A stretch of DNA of 25,263 bases from a virus, in IMG/VR virus record IMGVR_UViG_3300008450_000406, positions 1 through 25,263 of that record; one strand, 5' to 3'. Below are positions 1 to 6,141 of the stretch, in pieces. Position numbers and translations under genes: made by a program. Every line of letters starts with the position of its first letter. The first letter of the stretch is position 1. A model generated the notes under the pieces. That model did no database searches. It worked only from the letters and a program-made list of their open reading frames with translations, and was not told the DNA's origin.

Positions 1-579
1 TAGGCCGATGTCGCCGCCGTTGATGATCTTCGTCATCCGCACCACGTCGCCGGTGTCGGCAACTGCATTCAGGTTCTTGGTGTTCCAGAACCAGAGAGCC
101 GAGGCCAGTGCGCCCTCCTTAGTTTCCAACCACTCGGCGGCTTCCTCTGCCGTCATGTCGTAGTCCTTGGCAAAGCGGGTGTAGTTGTCCCGCCCGGTCA
201 ATTGTTTAAGACCGCGGCCAATAAATTTGGCTCCGTCCCCAGGCTGGGTATTGCCAAGTTTGCTGGTGCGGAACTCATCCATGTAGACGTAGTTCGCAAT
301 TTTCTCAGGGTTCCGAGCATACTCGGCAGCGTTGCGCTTGCCTGGTCCGAAGTACCGAGGGAAGACACGCTCAAGCGATTGCTGGGAATAATTGAGGTTC
401 TCGCGCAGCTGAACGAAGTCAGCTGACTCGTGGGCGCACTGGCTAGTAAAGCCAGCAATACGCTCTGGGGTCGTGATGCCATACTTAGGCAGCGCCTTGT
501 TCAGCTCCTCGCACCAGGCATCCACTTCCTTGTTGGTCGGGATCATGGCACGCAGTTGGTCAACGGTCAGAAGGGTCAT
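1..579 (-). CDS. GH19 (chitinase-type) endolysin, partial at the left edge
   Basis: This is a glycoside hydrolase family 19 enzyme used as an endolysin that cuts the peptidoglycan sugar backbone. It opens with ATG at 579 and stays open for 193 codons to position 1, so the C-terminus lies outside the window. Family hallmarks are visible: AHES at residues 49-52 with E51 as the likely general acid, ENLNYS at 60-65 with E60 as the likely second acid, FIGRGLKQLTGRDNY at 119-133, and INGG at 186-189. There is no signal peptide, so a holin should be needed for access to the wall. An AGGAG SD lies seven bases before the ATG and overlaps the TAG stop of the nuclease gene upstream, which suggests translational coupling. 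The family assignment is firm; only the missing end is unknown. Confidence 0.93.
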   Translation of the reverse strand, partial: MTLLTVDQLRAMIPTNKEVDAWCEELNKALPKYGITTPERIAGFTSQCAHESADFVQLRENLNYSQQSLERVFPRYFGPGKRNAAEYARNPEKIANYVYMDEFRTSKLGNTQPGDGAKFIGRGLKQLTGRDNYTRFAKDYDMTAEEAAEWLETKEGALASALWFWNTKNLNAVADTGDVVRMTKIINGGDIGL

Positions 580-589
580 TCACTTTCTC

Positions 590-991
590 CTATTCGCACC
601 AGGATTGTTTCGCATCGCCCTTGTACGGACGGGCAAGGCCCGCAGAGATCAGGCTTTCGGCTAGGCTCTGGTGGTCCAAGTAGACATCGCCCAGCACACG
701 GCCACCATACTTATCCCACTTCAAGATCTGCACATCGATCTCCGTGGCATTGGCGACCGCGTCTTTTGTAAACGCGCTGGCTTTCTTAGCCAAGGCGGCC
801 TCGGCATCGCATTGAGCGCGAGGTGCTTTCTCAGGCGTATCTATGCCGATGACCCTGATCGACAGCTTGGGCGGCAGAGGCTCTGGCAGAAAGTCCACCG
901 CGATCTCTACCGTGTCGCCATCGATCACGCGGGTGATCTCATAGGCATGAGCAGGCGCAGCCGTCAGCAGGAGCAGGGCCAGCCATTTCAT
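590..991 (-). CDS. Secreted staphylococcal-type thermonuclease (SNase fold)
   Basis: This 133-residue protein has a signal peptide (hydrophobic LALLLLTAAPAHA, likely cleaved after A16) followed by a complete SNase-like domain. The residues matching the staphylococcal nuclease active site are present: VIDGDT at 22-27 (D24, D26), R46, DTPE at 51-54 (D51, E54), and R98 in KYGGRVLG. C61 and C132 could form a disulfide after export. The predicted activity is calcium-dependent cleavage of DNA or RNA in the periplasm or medium. The start overlaps the stop of the preceding gene by four bases (ATGA), and the endolysin starts 10 bases after its stop. This context suggests a role at lysis or in degrading extracellular DNA, but the role is inference. 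Confidence 0.92.
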   Translation of the reverse strand: MKWLALLLLTAAPAHAYEITRVIDGDTVEIAVDFLPEPLPPKLSIRVIGIDTPEKAPRAQCDAEAALAKKASAFTKDAVANATEIDVQILKWDKYGGRVLGDVYLDHQSLAESLISAGLARPYKGDAKQSWCE

Positions 992-1203
992 TTCTTCGGC
1001 TTCTTCTTCAGGACCGCGCCAAGCACAGCCTCCTGCGCCACGTCCTTGCCCATGCCGCCGAGCAGATCGCCGACGTTGCCCGTGGCCGCAACCTTGATGG
1101 CGTTCTCCACCGGGTCAGGCAGGTTCACCTTGTCCAACACAGCATCGACCACCTTCTCCTTAGCCTTGCGACCAATGAGCATTCCAACCATGCGTCCGAT
1201 CAT
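988..1203 (-). CDS. Small basic amphipathic protein of unknown function
   Basis: This 71-residue product is not one I recognise. It has a Met- and Gly-containing N-terminus (MIGRMVGMLIGRKAKEK), a central stretch that looks helical (VVDAVLDKV, then VENAIKVAATGNVGDLLGG), and a very basic tail (LKKKPKK). The composition fits a small membrane-associated or amphipathic helical protein, although no segment is a clear transmembrane helix. Both neighbours overlap it by four bases (the two-pass membrane gene upstream and the exported nuclease downstream), so it belongs to the lysis operon. It could modulate the holin, but nothing in the sequence proves this. Confidence 0.75.
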   Translation of the reverse strand: MIGRMVGMLIGRKAKEKVVDAVLDKVNLPDPVENAIKVAATGNVGDLLGGMGKDVAQEAVLGAVLKKKPKK

Positions 1204-1487
1204 TCGGTGTACTCCTGTGTCGGCGGCTCGTCGTTGTTGCCACCGCGTTGCTTTCCATTGCCAGCAGCCATTACACCGCCCAGCGCACCCACGATAAACG
1301 CAGCAATTGGACTTAATAGCTCAAAAAACCGCCGATCGTTCTCGCTCGACTCGCCCATCGGCTGGGTCACGAAGATCAGGCTGAACAGCACTGCGCCAAT
1401 GATGCCGCCCAGAATGACCACTAGGGAAATCCCAACGGTGTAGCGCAGCTTGGCTTCCATGATCTCAGGATCGTTCTTGCTAGACAT
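1200..1487 (-). CDS. Two-pass membrane protein, holin candidate
   Basis: From the ATG at 1487 this encodes 95 residues. Two hydrophobic helices stand out, about residues 17-41 (VGISLVVILGGIIGAVLF core) and 55-77 (LLSPIAAFIVGALGGVMAAG core), joined by a short polar loop. The C-terminus is hydrophilic and Gly/Asn/Glu-rich. Size and topology fit a class II holin, with both ends in the cytoplasm. The ATG at 1487 overlaps the TGA of the previous gene by one base. An upstream in-frame start at 1550 would add a His/Arg-rich leader inside that gene and is less likely. It is the best holin candidate in the cassette, which also has a signal-less GH19 endolysin. The function is inferred from topology and context. 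Confidence 0.8.
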   Translation of the reverse strand: MSSKNDPEIMEAKLRYTVGISLVVILGGIIGAVLFSLIFVTQPMGESSENDRRFFELLSPIAAFIVGALGGVMAAGNGKQRGGNNDEPPTQEYTE

Positions 1488-1675
1488 CAGTTGCCTCCTG
1501 TCAGAGCGTCCGCGCACATGCCCGTGCGAAGACAGATGGGTGGGGTGCATTCAACCGCAGACCAGTTGGCCGGGTCTTGGCAAGGGTAGCGGTAGAACCC
1601 GTCACCAGACAGGTAGAAGATCGCACCCAAGGCGGCAATGAAGCCCAGCCAAACGAAGTTCTCAAGTTTCATCAT
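1487..1675 (-). CDS. Small Cys-rich one-pass membrane protein
   Basis: This 62-residue protein has one N-terminal hydrophobic segment (about residues 6-22, FVWLGFIAALGAIFYL) and a short C-terminal domain with four cysteines (C32, C43, C48, C54). The cysteine spacing, with PCQDPANW and CTPPIC, suggests a disulfide-bonded periplasmic knot. I recall similar small proteins in marine podoviruses, with no known function. The start is either ATG at 1675, overlapping the previous stop as ATGA, or the adjacent ATG at 1672. A start at 1714 would place the leader inside the upstream gene and is unlikely. Function is unknown; a lysis accessory role is suggested only by position. Confidence 0.8.
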   Translation of the reverse strand: MMKLENFVWLGFIAALGAIFYLSGDGFYRYPCQDPANWSAVECTPPICLRTGMCADALTGGN

Positions 1676-2103
1676 TGCATCGGGTTCCTTATGAGGTCGT
1701 CCATAGCTTTCCACAGGTCCTCGATCTCGGCATCGTACTTCTCCAGCTTGCCCGCGAGGCCGCTGCTGACGCTGTCAGACTTCTCTACCATAGAGCGCAG
1801 GTCCATCAACTCTTTCTGTTGCTCAAGGATGCCCGCCATCTGGGTCGAGATTGCCGACAGCTTGGGGGCAAGGCCCCTAACGTCGTTGTCCTGTATGGCC
1901 TGCTCCAGAGTTTGCACCCGACTCTCAACGCCCAAGACGCCATCCACGCTCTCCTCAACAGCCCAGAAACGGTTGACGGTATCGTAGCCCACGTAGATCG
2001 TGCCGCTGATTGCCGACAAGACAGGCACAGCGGCGGCGAACCACCAGCCCTTTACGTCAAAGCCCGCAATCCGCAAGCCGTTGGTTTCAGCTTCCTCGCT
2101 CAC
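1672..2103 (-). CDS. Membrane-anchored coiled-coil protein
   Basis: This encodes 143 residues from a GTG start at 2103 that overlaps the previous stop by four bases. After a short acidic N-terminus there is one hydrophobic helix (about residues 20-40, WWFAAAVPVLSAISGTIYVG), then a long helical region with heptad-like Leu/Val/Ile spacing (VESRVQTLEQAI, LSAISTQMAGILEQQKELMDL, LAGKLEKYDAEIEDLWKAMDDL). This is a membrane anchor plus coiled coil. Similar proteins occur in late regions of marine podoviruses as far as I recall, without a proven role. An inner-membrane spanin or a holin regulator are possible roles; neither is shown by sequence. No strong SD precedes the GTG, so translational coupling is likely. 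Confidence 0.82.
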   Translation of the reverse strand: MSEEAETNGLRIAGFDVKGWWFAAAVPVLSAISGTIYVGYDTVNRFWAVEESVDGVLGVESRVQTLEQAIQDNDVRGLAPKLSAISTQMAGILEQQKELMDLRSMVEKSDSVSSGLAGKLEKYDAEIEDLWKAMDDLIRNPMQ

Positions 2104-2849
2104 GAGCCGTACCCGGCAGCGTACACGTCAGCCAGCGTCACAGTGTCAGCACCAAGCAGCCCTTGCAGGCCGATGCCGAAGACGTTGGTCGCGGAGATGT
2201 TCATAATGTCAGCCGTGGCAGAGTAGGCCACCGTCGCGCCGTAGAGGCTGGTGCCGCTGTTGGCTGCGTAGGCGTCAACCGTCCCGGTCATGGTCGTGTT
2301 GCGAGATGCGGCCAAGAAAGCGCCAGCATCGCGGGCGTAGGTCTGCACTGCGCCGAGAGCGTTGTTGTAGTTGCTCACGTCGGCGGCGCTGATCGTCATG
2401 TCGTTGTTGGTCAGGATCGTCTGGAAGGCCATCTGCTCCTGCACGGTGTCGGCGTTGGCGGCCATGTTCGCAACCGCCTGCACCTCCATCAAAACCGCAG
2501 TTGCGGCAACGAGGTTATCGACAGCCGTATCGAGATTTGCCATCGTTGCAACGTAGTTATCCTGAAACAACAATTCGGCGTTATAGTACGTCGCGTCGAT
2601 CACCCCCTGCACATCAGCGTTGTAATCAAGCCTCATCTGCTCAGTGACAGTCGCCGTCTGCATGATGCCGGGAGCGAGGATGTCGCCTTGCTCAGCACTG
2701 TAGACCGCACCAGCCGTCAGGCTCTGAGCCGCGTTCAGTTGGTTAAGGATTGTCTGGGCTGACCCCTCCAGCGCCGTCATCGTCGGATCGGCGTGAGCGG
2801 CGGAAACGCTCAGACAGAGTAGGGCCGCTGTTCTCTTGAGGTACGACAT
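2100..2849 (-). CDS. Secreted protein of unknown function, rich in Ala, Thr and Asn
   Basis: From the ATG at 2849 this encodes 249 residues beginning with a clear signal peptide (SYLKRTAALLCLSVSAAHA, likely cleaved after A20). The mature part is rich in Ala, Thr, Asn and Asp, has almost no Lys or Cys, and looks helical in its first two thirds (for example NLDTAVDNLVAATAVLMEVQ). I do not recognise a domain. The start is supported by GGAGAGG nine bases upstream; an upstream in-frame TTG at 2867 lies on that SD and is rejected. The first 107 bases are also coding in another frame, as the C-terminus of the preceding gene. Export to the periplasm is well supported; function is not known. Confidence 0.85.
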   Translation of the reverse strand: MSYLKRTAALLCLSVSAAHADPTMTALEGSAQTILNQLNAAQSLTAGAVYSAEQGDILAPGIMQTATVTEQMRLDYNADVQGVIDATYYNAELLFQDNYVATMANLDTAVDNLVAATAVLMEVQAVANMAANADTVQEQMAFQTILTNNDMTISAADVSNYNNALGAVQTYARDAGAFLAASRNTTMTGTVDAYAANSGTSLYGATVAYSATADIMNISATNVFGIGLQGLLGADTVTLADVYAAGYGS

Positions 2850-3456
2850 CGGGCAGTTCCTCTCCAATGCGAAGGAAGGTGTCCCAGAAGGACCGATCTT
2901 GGGCGTATCCTACCACATAGGTATGCGGGTTGTCACGCATAGCCAGATAGCCCTCGCGGCCCACCAGCAGCTTGCCCGTCTCAATGCTGTAGATCGGACA
3001 AGGTGTGCTGGCCAGCGCCATTGCTTTGTATACCTTGGCGTTGTCGCACATGACCGAAATGCCGCTGACCTGCAGGCCCAGCCCCCCAGCTTCTTGCGGT
3101 GTGCCGAGCAGCCTTGCATCTTTGCGGCGGTTGCACTCAGGGTCTTGCTCCATGCTGCCCTCGGCCCTGCCGAAGATGCTGATCTGGAAAGCCTGCTGTT
3201 TCGGGATCAGGCAGCTATCATTGCCGCCGCCGCCCATGACTGTCGGCGCTGCGGCTGTCGGCACGGGCGTAGAGAACGGAGACGAGCCAGCGCCGTTGTA
3301 GTTCCGCGTCTCACTAGTCGAGACGTTGCCGCTGTCAATTGTGGAGTTGGTGTTGCCGGAGTTGGTGTTCAGGTCGCCCGTGACTTGGGCGCTGGCGGTG
3401 GCTGTCAGTAGACAGAGCAGAGCGCACCCATAACGTCCCGCGTATCGCCAGAGCAT
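2743..3456 (-). CDS. Secreted protein with NYNGAGSS motif, unknown function
   Basis: From the ATG at 3456 this encodes 237 residues with a signal peptide ending LLTATASA (cleavage near residue 23). The mature N-terminus is a low-complexity Asn/Thr/Ser stretch (GDLNTNSGNTNST), followed by NYNGAGSSP at 52-60, a Pro/Ala linker, and a domain with four cysteines (C82, C108, C137, C153). The C-terminus is charged (RFRRSRRSDDDG). Proteins with a similar NYNGAGSS block occur in marine podoviruses and cyanophages as I recall, with no assigned role. A GTG at 3525 preceded by AAGG gives a 23-residue longer form with a long basic leader and cannot be excluded. Both ends overlap neighbouring genes (52 bases upstream, 107 downstream). 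Confidence 0.82.
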   Translation of the reverse strand: MLWRYAGRYGCALLCLLTATASAQVTGDLNTNSGNTNSTIDSGNVSTSETRNYNGAGSSPFSTPVPTAAAPTVMGGGGNDSCLIPKQQAFQISIFGRAEGSMEQDPECNRRKDARLLGTPQEAGGLGLQVSGISVMCDNAKVYKAMALASTPCPIYSIETGKLLVGREGYLAMRDNPHTYVVGYAQDRSFWDTFLRIGEELPDVVPQENSGPTLSERFRRSRRSDDDGAGGVSPDNP

Positions 3457-3620
3457 AGCAGTTCGTTGGCCGCGTCTCCGTGCGCCATATAGTAAAGCGT
3501 TTCCGCGTTCTGTCTGATCTCGCACTGGCGGTCACCTTTCGGGCAGGCCGTCGTGTAGGCCACGGACGATACAGTAACAGGGCCGCAGCCAGCGACCAAG
3601 AGGACGAGTGCTAGTCTCAT
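3405..3620 (-). CDS. Small lipoprotein, possible outer-membrane spanin partner
   Basis: This 71-residue protein begins with a short lipoprotein signal: MRLALVLLVAGC gives a lipobox (LVAGC) with C12 as the lipid-bearing residue. The residue after it is Gly, not Asp, so sorting to the outer membrane is expected. The mature part has four more cysteines (C26, C33, C56, C68), enough for two disulfides. The start overlaps the stop of the membrane coiled-coil gene before it by four bases. That gene order resembles inner/outer spanin pairs, but the mature sequence is not Pro-rich as many outer spanins are, so the role is a hypothesis. The 3' end overlaps the next gene by 52 bases. Confidence 0.82.
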   Translation of the reverse strand: MRLALVLLVAGCGPVTVSSVAYTTACPKGDRQCEIRQNAETLYYMAHGDAANELLCSGDTRDVMGALCSVY

Positions 3621-3859
3621 CTGCTAAGGCTCCGCATCAGTTCGTCGATCTTCTTGTCGAGGTTATCCAGCCGCGAGATGACCCGGTTCATGTCGGTGTG
3701 CATGTCGGCTCGCGTAACGTAGTCACGGGCGACTTCCTCGCGTGTGCGGTTTAGCAGGATTTGCAGCCGCTTCACTTCCTCGACATGGTTTTTCAGCACC
3801 CAGCCGATCAGGCCGAGTGCTGCGCTAAGACCGAGACTCCAGAGCATCTCGGGTGTCAT
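3617..3859 (-). CDS. One-pass membrane coiled-coil protein in the lysis cassette
   Basis: This 80-residue protein has an N-terminal hydrophobic helix (about residues 5-23, MLWSLGLSAALGLIGWVL) followed by one continuous helical region to the end with heptad-spaced hydrophobics (LQILLNRTREEV, MNRVISRLDNLDKKIDELM). The basic residues directly after the membrane helix suggest that the coiled coil is cytoplasmic, as in some small holin-associated (XhlA-like) proteins. An inner spanin would need the reverse topology. It starts with an ATGA overlap on the preceding gene and overlaps the following lipoprotein gene in the same way. Membrane location is well supported; the exact role is open. Confidence 0.83.
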   Translation of the reverse strand: MTPEMLWSLGLSAALGLIGWVLKNHVEEVKRLQILLNRTREEVARDYVTRADMHTDMNRVISRLDNLDKKIDELMRSLSR

Positions 3860-4047
3860 GCGTCTGCCTCTTGGATCACCAGATCGCCAGCGTCCACCTG
3901 ACGCATGATCTCGTCGTAATGGCGGTTGCCGGGGTGCAGGGGGACAAAGATTTCTTCACCCTCAATAGTGGCCTTCATGGAGACGTTCTGGCCTGTGAGG
4001 CTGTCCTTGGCATACTTAACCGAGGTGATGTTCATGGTGTTCATCAT
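3856..4047 (-). CDS. Small protein following the fibre genes, unknown function
   Basis: From ATG at 4047 this encodes 63 residues. It has no signal peptide or membrane helix and looks like a small mixed alpha/beta protein (ITSVKYAKDSLTGQNVSMKA, then VPLHPGNRHYDEIMRQV). I recall similar short proteins directly after fibre genes in marine phages, with no proven function; a fibre assembly or accessory role is plausible from position only. A GGAG SD seven bases upstream and a single-base gap after the preceding stop support this start. A longer in-frame reading to 4218 would lie inside the receptor-binding gene and has unlikely composition. The stop overlaps the next start by four bases. Confidence 0.8.
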   Translation of the reverse strand: MMNTMNITSVKYAKDSLTGQNVSMKATIEGEEIFVPLHPGNRHYDEIMRQVDAGDLVIQEADA

Positions 4048-4048
4048 G

Positions 4049-5116
4049 TCAAAGCTCCGCGTCCACTGCGATATATGCGCTAGGGGTTGCCCCGTTATAC
4101 ATAGAAACAGCTTGTGCCGTGGTGTAACCAGATGTTGGCACGTTAAAGCTAATTTGAAATTGCATACCCCCACTTGCGTGTAGGGTTGAAGCCGTCCCAG
4201 TCCGTGTCCCCGCGCCATTATAAAAGTTGTAAGTAGACGGCGCAGAAATAGACGGAGTTGCCCGCATAGTGGTTTGAAGGGTAAAACTCATGCGGTCTAC
4301 TGAACCTGACGAGTTGGCTACACCTGAACCTACCGGGTCAACCATTTTAAAGTAATACCTTTGACAACGAACAAACTCAGGTCCGATCTCAGGCTGCTTG
4401 TAGAGGTCCGTCGCCGCCGTGGTGTGGGTGCCTTGCTTGATGTGGATGCCCCAAAGGTCAACGCCGATGGTTTGCAGGCCGAGGGAGTTGGTGTTGGCAT
4501 TGAAGTCAGAACCAGCAGAAGTCCAGAACCTAAGCTGGAGATAGTCGTTGCCGTTGGTCCCCAAGGTTTTTCCGCTGATCGACGGCACGGCAAACGTCAG
4601 CGCAAACGCAGCCCAAGACCCCGTGAGAGTAACGGTTTGCGGCGAGACAAAAACCCGAGAGGACGGAGAACCGCCAGTGCCAAAGTCCTGAATGCACTGC
4701 ACAGCCACGTTGCCCGAGCCAGACGAGCGGCGCATCCAGCCAAGGACCGTAATGGTCTGCCCAGCGTAGTTGCGGACGCCTTCAATGCTTTGCACTGTGA
4801 TGGCATACTGTGCAGCAGTCGATTGCCCGCTTACCGATTGGCGAAGAAAGAACGATGGGTTGTTGTTGCCAAACGTGTCGCCAAGGGTGAACGCCTGACG
4901 GGACTGCGAGAAGCTGCCACCAGAAAATTCACTATACCAACGGTCAGGTAGATACCCCGACGCCGTGCTACTCGTCCCCCGCTGCCAGAAGTCGAAGGCC
5001 CCGTTGATGATGCGGTTTTCAGGGTCAAGAACACCGGGGCGCAGAGGCACAGTGTTGATCGTAGCCGTGTTGCCACCAGAGGCGTCGAGGATCGCGTTTG
5101 TGCGGAGTTGGGACAT
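4049..5116 (-). CDS. Receptor-binding tail protein candidate with jelly-roll-like domain
   Basis: This 355-residue protein starts MSQLRTNAILDASGGNTATI, a short N-terminus of the kind found on phage tail adhesins. Residues 34-47 (NRIINGAFDFWQRG) and 58-60 (DRW) match the opening of carbohydrate-binding, jelly-roll-like domains seen in phage fibres. The rest of this part is beta-rich with Gly/Ser/Thr turns to about residue 228. A later segment has RCQRYYFK (250-257), a motif I recall as recurrent in such proteins, and a Ser/Thr/Gly-rich C-terminal beta domain follows. It lies last in the fibre cluster, so it probably forms a distal part that touches the host surface. The ATG overlaps the TAA of the previous gene by one base, with GGAGG seven bases upstream. 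Confidence 0.82.
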   Translation of the reverse strand: MSQLRTNAILDASGGNTATINTVPLRPGVLDPENRIINGAFDFWQRGTSSTASGYLPDRWYSEFSGGSFSQSRQAFTLGDTFGNNNPSFFLRQSVSGQSTAAQYAITVQSIEGVRNYAGQTITVLGWMRRSSGSGNVAVQCIQDFGTGGSPSSRVFVSPQTVTLTGSWAAFALTFAVPSISGKTLGTNGNDYLQLRFWTSAGSDFNANTNSLGLQTIGVDLWGIHIKQGTHTTAATDLYKQPEIGPEFVRCQRYYFKMVDPVGSGVANSSGSVDRMSFTLQTTMRATPSISAPSTYNFYNGAGTRTGTASTLHASGGMQFQISFNVPTSGYTTAQAVSMYNGATPSAYIAVDAEL

Positions 5117-6141
5117 TAGTTGGCCTCCAGTGCGGTGATGCGGGCTTCGAGGGCTTCGATGCGGGTCATGGCCTCTTGCAGAGCCTTCAAGGCGGCGTAG
5201 TGCAGATCGGCCTCATAGATTGACTTGAGCGGCACACCATCTGCCGGGGTTTCACCAAAGCCGTCGTTGCTGACAAACTCAGGTGCCACGCTTTCGACCT
5301 GTTGGGCGATGACGCCAATGTTGTCGTCTTCGTGCGACTGATCCCGATACTTGTAGGTGACGACCTCAAGCGCCTTGATCTTGTCCCAGTACGAACCGAG
5401 AGGGGCAATGTCGGTCTTCGCCCGCTCGTCAGACAGGTTGACGTTGTTGGCGCTAAAATTAGCAATGCCGCCGTTCACTTGGACATAAAAACGATAGCCG
5501 TTGTTCGTGGCGTTCAAGTTGTAAACATGGTAAAAGTTTGCTGCTCCAGCCGCATTTGCGGTGGAAGTCATAGTCGTGCCGTTGGTGTTAATCTCAAGGC
5601 CCGTTGAGACAGTTACTCCAGAAGCAGTCTTCCCCACCAGCAGGTTCCCGTTGCTGTCGATGCGGGCGCGTTCGGTGTTGTTGGTCACGAAAACTTGTGG
5701 GTGATTGGTAAGCGTTCCAAATATGCCAGATGTTGAGCCATTGGCTTGCATGTATGTGGTAACGCCGCTGGCATCAGAGCTTGCGGAAGCAATGACGTTT
5801 GATCCTCCAGAACTTACTGCATGAAGCCTAAAACCCGCTGTGGGGCTGCTGGTCCCAATGCCCACGTTGCCTGATGCGTCGATACGCATGCTCTCAGCCC
5901 CACCTTCCGCGAAGGCAATCGTATCCGCAGCCGGGAAGAAGATACCCGTGTTGCTGTCACCCGTGGGGTAGATCGCAGGCGCACCAGCGCTGCCCGCTGG
6001 CACCTCGTTGGCGAGACCCGAGACGTTCACAGTCCCCGTCGCATCCGGCAGCGTCAGCGTCCGATCCGTGTTCGAGTTGGGCGAGGCGAGGGTGAAGTTC
6101 CCCGTGCCAGAGGCATTTCCACTTAGCGTAATACGGGACAT
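5116..6141 (-). CDS. Tail fibre protein with C-terminal S74 chaperone (second copy)
   Basis: This 341-residue protein has a beta-rich fibre body and a C-terminal S74 (endosialidase-type intramolecular chaperone) domain from about residue 235. The domain begins LSDERAKTDI; S237 and K242 match the Ser-Lys pair that drives autocleavage after trimer folding. It ends in a heptad coiled coil (LQEAMTRIEALEARITALEAN). Residues 62-101 and 152-170 are nearly the same as blocks in the preceding fibre gene, which shows that the two are paralogues or share exchanged modules. The N-terminus (SGNASGTGNFTLASPNSN, then RTLTLPDATGTV) is typical of phage fibres. The start overlaps the previous stop by one base, and a GGAGG lies seven bases upstream. 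Confidence 0.9.
   Translation of the reverse strand: MSRITLSGNASGTGNFTLASPNSNTDRTLTLPDATGTVNVSGLANEVPAGSAGAPAIYPTGDSNTGIFFPAADTIAFAEGGAESMRIDASGNVGIGTSSPTAGFRLHAVSSGGSNVIASASSDASGVTTYMQANGSTSGIFGTLTNHPQVFVTNNTERARIDSNGNLLVGKTASGVTVSTGLEINTNGTTMTSTANAAGAANFYHVYNLNATNNGYRFYVQVNGGIANFSANNVNLSDERAKTDIAPLGSYWDKIKALEVVTYKYRDQSHEDDNIGVIAQQVESVAPEFVSNDGFGETPADGVPLKSIYEADLHYAALKALQEAMTRIEALEARITALEAN
5658..5685. repeat. Direct repeat shared by the two S74 fibre genes (copy 1)
   Basis: These 28 bases are identical to 6677-6704 in the neighbouring fibre gene. They encode NNTERARI and adjoining residues in both proteins. The flanking sequence is less similar, so the pair marks a conserved module border and a possible recombination site. 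Confidence 0.75.

Noticed and set aside
671-1297. Plus-strand ORF of 208 codons
   Set aside because: It runs antisense across four well-supported lysis genes and has low-complexity, non-protein-like composition.
4048-4218. Longer form of the 63-residue protein starting at 4218
   Set aside because: The extra 57 residues are read from inside the receptor-binding gene in another frame, and the ATG at 4047 has a well-placed SD.
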